From NCBI GenBank assembly GCA_014338405.1, contig JTDE01000204.1, positions 114,102 through 178,101 of the forward strand: a stretch of DNA of 64,000 nt. The letters run 5' to 3'. This DNA comes from Paragonimus skrjabini miyazakii. Lineage: Eukaryota > Platyhelminthes > Trematoda > Plagiorchiida > Troglotrematidae. Below are positions 61,481 to 64,000 of this stretch, piece by piece (the stretch's first letter is position 1; every line of letters starts with the position of its first letter). The notes under the pieces are model-generated. The model saw only the letters and a list, made by a program, of their open reading frames with translations. It did no database searches and was not told the origin of the DNA. The translations under genes and the position numbers were made by a program.

Positions 61481-63408
61481 CTACTTTGAATTGAAATTCT
61501 TTCGTAGTCGTTTAGGGATGACACCAAGAAATCCAGTCTGTTCAGGAAATCTTAGCAATTCCCTCTAGTCGTTCTTCTCTCGATCTGCTAGCATTGCTAC
61601 CCTATTATCAGTCAGAATTAATACGATTACCAACCGATACAATTACAAGCGAGTTAAATAGTATCATTTAGTATGTACTGGTGTGTTTGCTTTACAGTGG
61701 TGTTAAGATGAATGGGTTGAATTTTTTTCAACAACTTTTCATAAGGTGAATCAGCCGTATTTGCCTGAGTGTCTTAGACCTTGAATAATTTGATTACGTA
61801 CGTTTTCCCGGTTGACAGTGGTTGAAGGAGTTTGAATATTACTCTGACCAGAAAAACGTTACAGATTAACATATGTCCATTTTCGTGTAGAAATTAATCA
61901 CCGTGGATGTGGGATGTGTCCATGGTTATCGATGTGTTAAATTGTTCTGAACAAAACAATCAACAGTGAATAATAATTGACACAACAACGGGTCTAATGG
62001 AAAGTGTGATAGGTTTATCCGGTTAGCCAACTATTCTTGTCAGTTGCTCCATCTTGTTCGAAAATATGAATATATGTTGGCAAATTAAAACAGTGAACAA
62101 TGTGCACGTTAGGGTTAACCTCCTTTTGCAAGATTTGCAGTAAACCTCAACTGGCAGTTGGATGACATCTTAACGCCTACTTGACTAAGATTTACTTGGT
62201 CGCTGGTCGAATGGGAATAAACATCGAGCAAAACAGTTTAACAGGTTGTAAAGCGGTTAGCCAATAATAAGAGTGCCGTATCGTCGGTCTTCAGCAAGTT
62301 GAACGCTCGATCACTGCGGATAGTGTCTGAACGTCCACCAAAACGTACACTCAAGTATATCAACAGAGATAAGGATGTTAGTCTTAACTAGCACAAATTG
62401 ATGGATGTTCCGTAAATTCTGTTTTGAAATTGTCACTTGACTAACTTCATTCTGGTTGCAGTTCATCGACACTCACATACGGAATTTCCTGAGACTCCTC
62501 ACGTGATAATCCGGTCGTACCTAGGAAGTTCACTGATGCAGTGACTGACATGGATGCCTCATAAAAGCAAGATCGGAGTTTATATATCAGGTGTTACTAA
62601 GGGCTGTAGTACAAATGACCGATGAAAAAATAAAGTTTGAATTTGAATTTCTTTTCAAAGCAGCTTGACTTTAAATGTCATATACTCATGACAGCTTTAG
62701 GATGTTAAATGCATATCACCAGAACCCGTGACAAATCGTTACAAAATCAATATCAGTCCTTAATTCGCAGTCGTTGTAAAAGAATATGCATTCTTTCGTC
62801 AGGGGTTATTTCAAAACAGCTTGTCATACAGAACATCTCTAAACAAAGCATACGAAATTAGGAATTTCTGTAGGGTTATGCTGAAGTGATGACTATGTAA
62901 ACTTATGAATATGAGGTGCGATTTTGAGAAAATCAAATACATTTAACCTTCCGTTGGGAGCATAACTCAACAATGAAATTTGTTATTATTCAGAATGTAC
63001 AAGGAAAAGTGTTCAGTAAACATCAAACTCCTCCAGACAGTGTGGCGTGAATTGATAAATAACACACAAAATCACCTCATCTACATTAATCTCATTTTCA
63101 TCTAATGAGCACGGGATACGACCACTCCGTTCAGATCTGACGCAAGCTGACCTAACTTAACGTGATGTCAACTTCTTTGAAAATATGACACTAATTGAAT
63201 CATTCCTGGGGAAGGCCACTCGAAATTTCTGAAACGTTGAGTTGCATGAGTTCCATTCAATCTTATATTATTCTCAGTCCCACTATTAAAAACATTCCAA
63301 TAGTGATGCTGAGACTGTGTGAATTCATTCTTACTTATTTTGGTGTGCGTGTCTTACAACTCAACAAACAGCCCTGACAAAAGAGAAATACTTTCCACGA
63401 TGATCAAA
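61481..63408. other. No supported gene
   Basis: AT-rich. At about 62625-62650 an AATAAA is followed by GTTTGAATTTGAATTTC, resembling the short tandem tails of some flatworm LINEs, but no reverse transcriptase sequence precedes it. Confidence 0.45.
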
Positions 63409-63530
63409 CTGGACTCGCTTTGTAAAAAAGGTACTCTGACAAAAGTTTGCATGATTCGATTTTTCCATGACACGATAAAGCGGATGAATTTGCTGCTGCC
63501 TTGGGTTACAAACTCAGTGCAGTCCAACCC
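63409..63530 (+). repeat. Left arm of a near-perfect inverted repeat
   Basis: Reverse complement matches 63879-64000 with a single difference in 122 bases. The right arm is cut by the window end, so the repeat may be longer. The plus-strand frame through this arm is open (71 codons from 63319 to TGA at 63532-63534), but it is unrecognised. Confidence 0.95.
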
Positions 63531-63849
63531 GTGATAGTGCACTTTAAAGAAAGAAACCTTCCTTCCTGTAACTGTACTTTGTACCTTTTGATTGTTTGTT
63601 AAAACAATTGCAGATCATCGTAGAAATCATGTAAAACAATTTTGGTTCTGGCGAACAGAACTGTTTTCGACAAATGCTCATCTTTGGCTGGTACAATTAT
63701 ATATCAAATCAAGTAATAATAAGGGAAGATATTGATCCAAAATAGTACGAGGATAAAGCGATTGGGTAAAATACAAACACGACTTCGTTGTAGTTATAAT
63801 CACAAGGGAGGGAGGTTTTTTAGGAAGTCAGTGTTAATTGGGGTGAATT

Positions 63850-63863
63850 GGGGGGGGGGGGGG
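63850..63863. repeat. G homopolymer, 14 bases
   Basis: An uninterrupted run of 14 G just before the right arm of the inverted repeat. Such runs are rare in AT-rich DNA and prone to sequencing and assembly error. Confidence 0.95.
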
Positions 63864-63878
63864 ATCAAGTTGTCGCAT

Positions 63879-64000
63879 GGGTTGGACTGCCCTGAGTTTG
63901 TAACCCAAGGCAGCAGCAAATTCATCCGCTTTATCGTGTCATGGAAAAATCGAATCATGCAAACTTTTGTCAGAGTACCTTTTTTACAAAGCGAGTCCAG
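63879..64000 (-). repeat. Right arm of the near-perfect inverted repeat (truncated by window end)
   Basis: Inverted copy of 63409-63530, separated from it by about 348 bases that include the G homopolymer. The near identity indicates a very recent duplication, a young mobile element, or a misassembly. Confidence 0.95.

Noticed and set aside
62620..62660. LINE tail (AATAAA followed by GAATTT repeats)
   Set aside because: Only two tail units, and no reverse transcriptase coding sequence upstream; left as a remark.

Overview
The window looks like a gene-poor, repeat-bearing piece of a metazoan nuclear genome, most probably a blood fluke (Schistosomatidae) or a close trematode relative. The basis is its AT-rich background (roughly 38-40% GC by eye), the absence of long ORFs or operons, a Penelope-like retroelement with a GIY-YIG endonuclease, and a tRNA-related SINE that carries a hammerhead ribozyme, an arrangement established for the schistosome SM-alpha family. 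The taxonomic call is inference; no conserved housekeeping gene is visible to anchor it. At this base composition several 100-codon ORFs are expected by chance in six frames, so most short ORFs here are treated as background.

Layout. 1-10.5 kb: mostly featureless, with one small tandem repeat and one weak candidate exon. 10.5-11.3 kb: a 5'-truncated Penelope-like element on the minus strand, framed by an inverted repeat whose two arms both hold a hammerhead-like core. 16435-17400: assembly gap. 22.2-23.8 kb: a 118-codon ORF, a GC-rich diverged tandem duplication (173 bp period) and a tRNA-derived repeat (family 1). 25.5-28 kb: three copies of a second hammerhead-bearing repeat, one with a complete core, next to a decayed ORF. 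29.9-30.1 kb: a small GC-rich ORF with three CxxC pairs. 31.4-31.7 kb: SM-alpha-like SINE copies in head-on orientation, with a hammerhead. 41.3-42.8 kb: the best plus-strand gene candidate, a secreted cysteine-rich protein in at least two exons, possibly continuing to 45.9 kb. 50.5-50.75 kb: a full SM-alpha-like SINE with hammerhead on the minus strand. 53.9-56.7 kb: cluster of tRNA-derived family 1 repeats. 61.1-61.5 kb: two phase-compatible exons of an unrecognised minus-strand gene. 63.4-64.0 kb: a nearly perfect inverted repeat around a 14-base G run, cut by the window end.

The recurring theme is ribozyme-bearing retroelements: three sequence-distinct hammerhead families lie in one window (SM-alpha-like SINE, Penelope-associated arms, and a third unassigned repeat). 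The protein-coding content is fragmentary, as expected when small exons are separated by long introns, and exon calls here rest on splice signals, phase consistency and cysteine patterns only.
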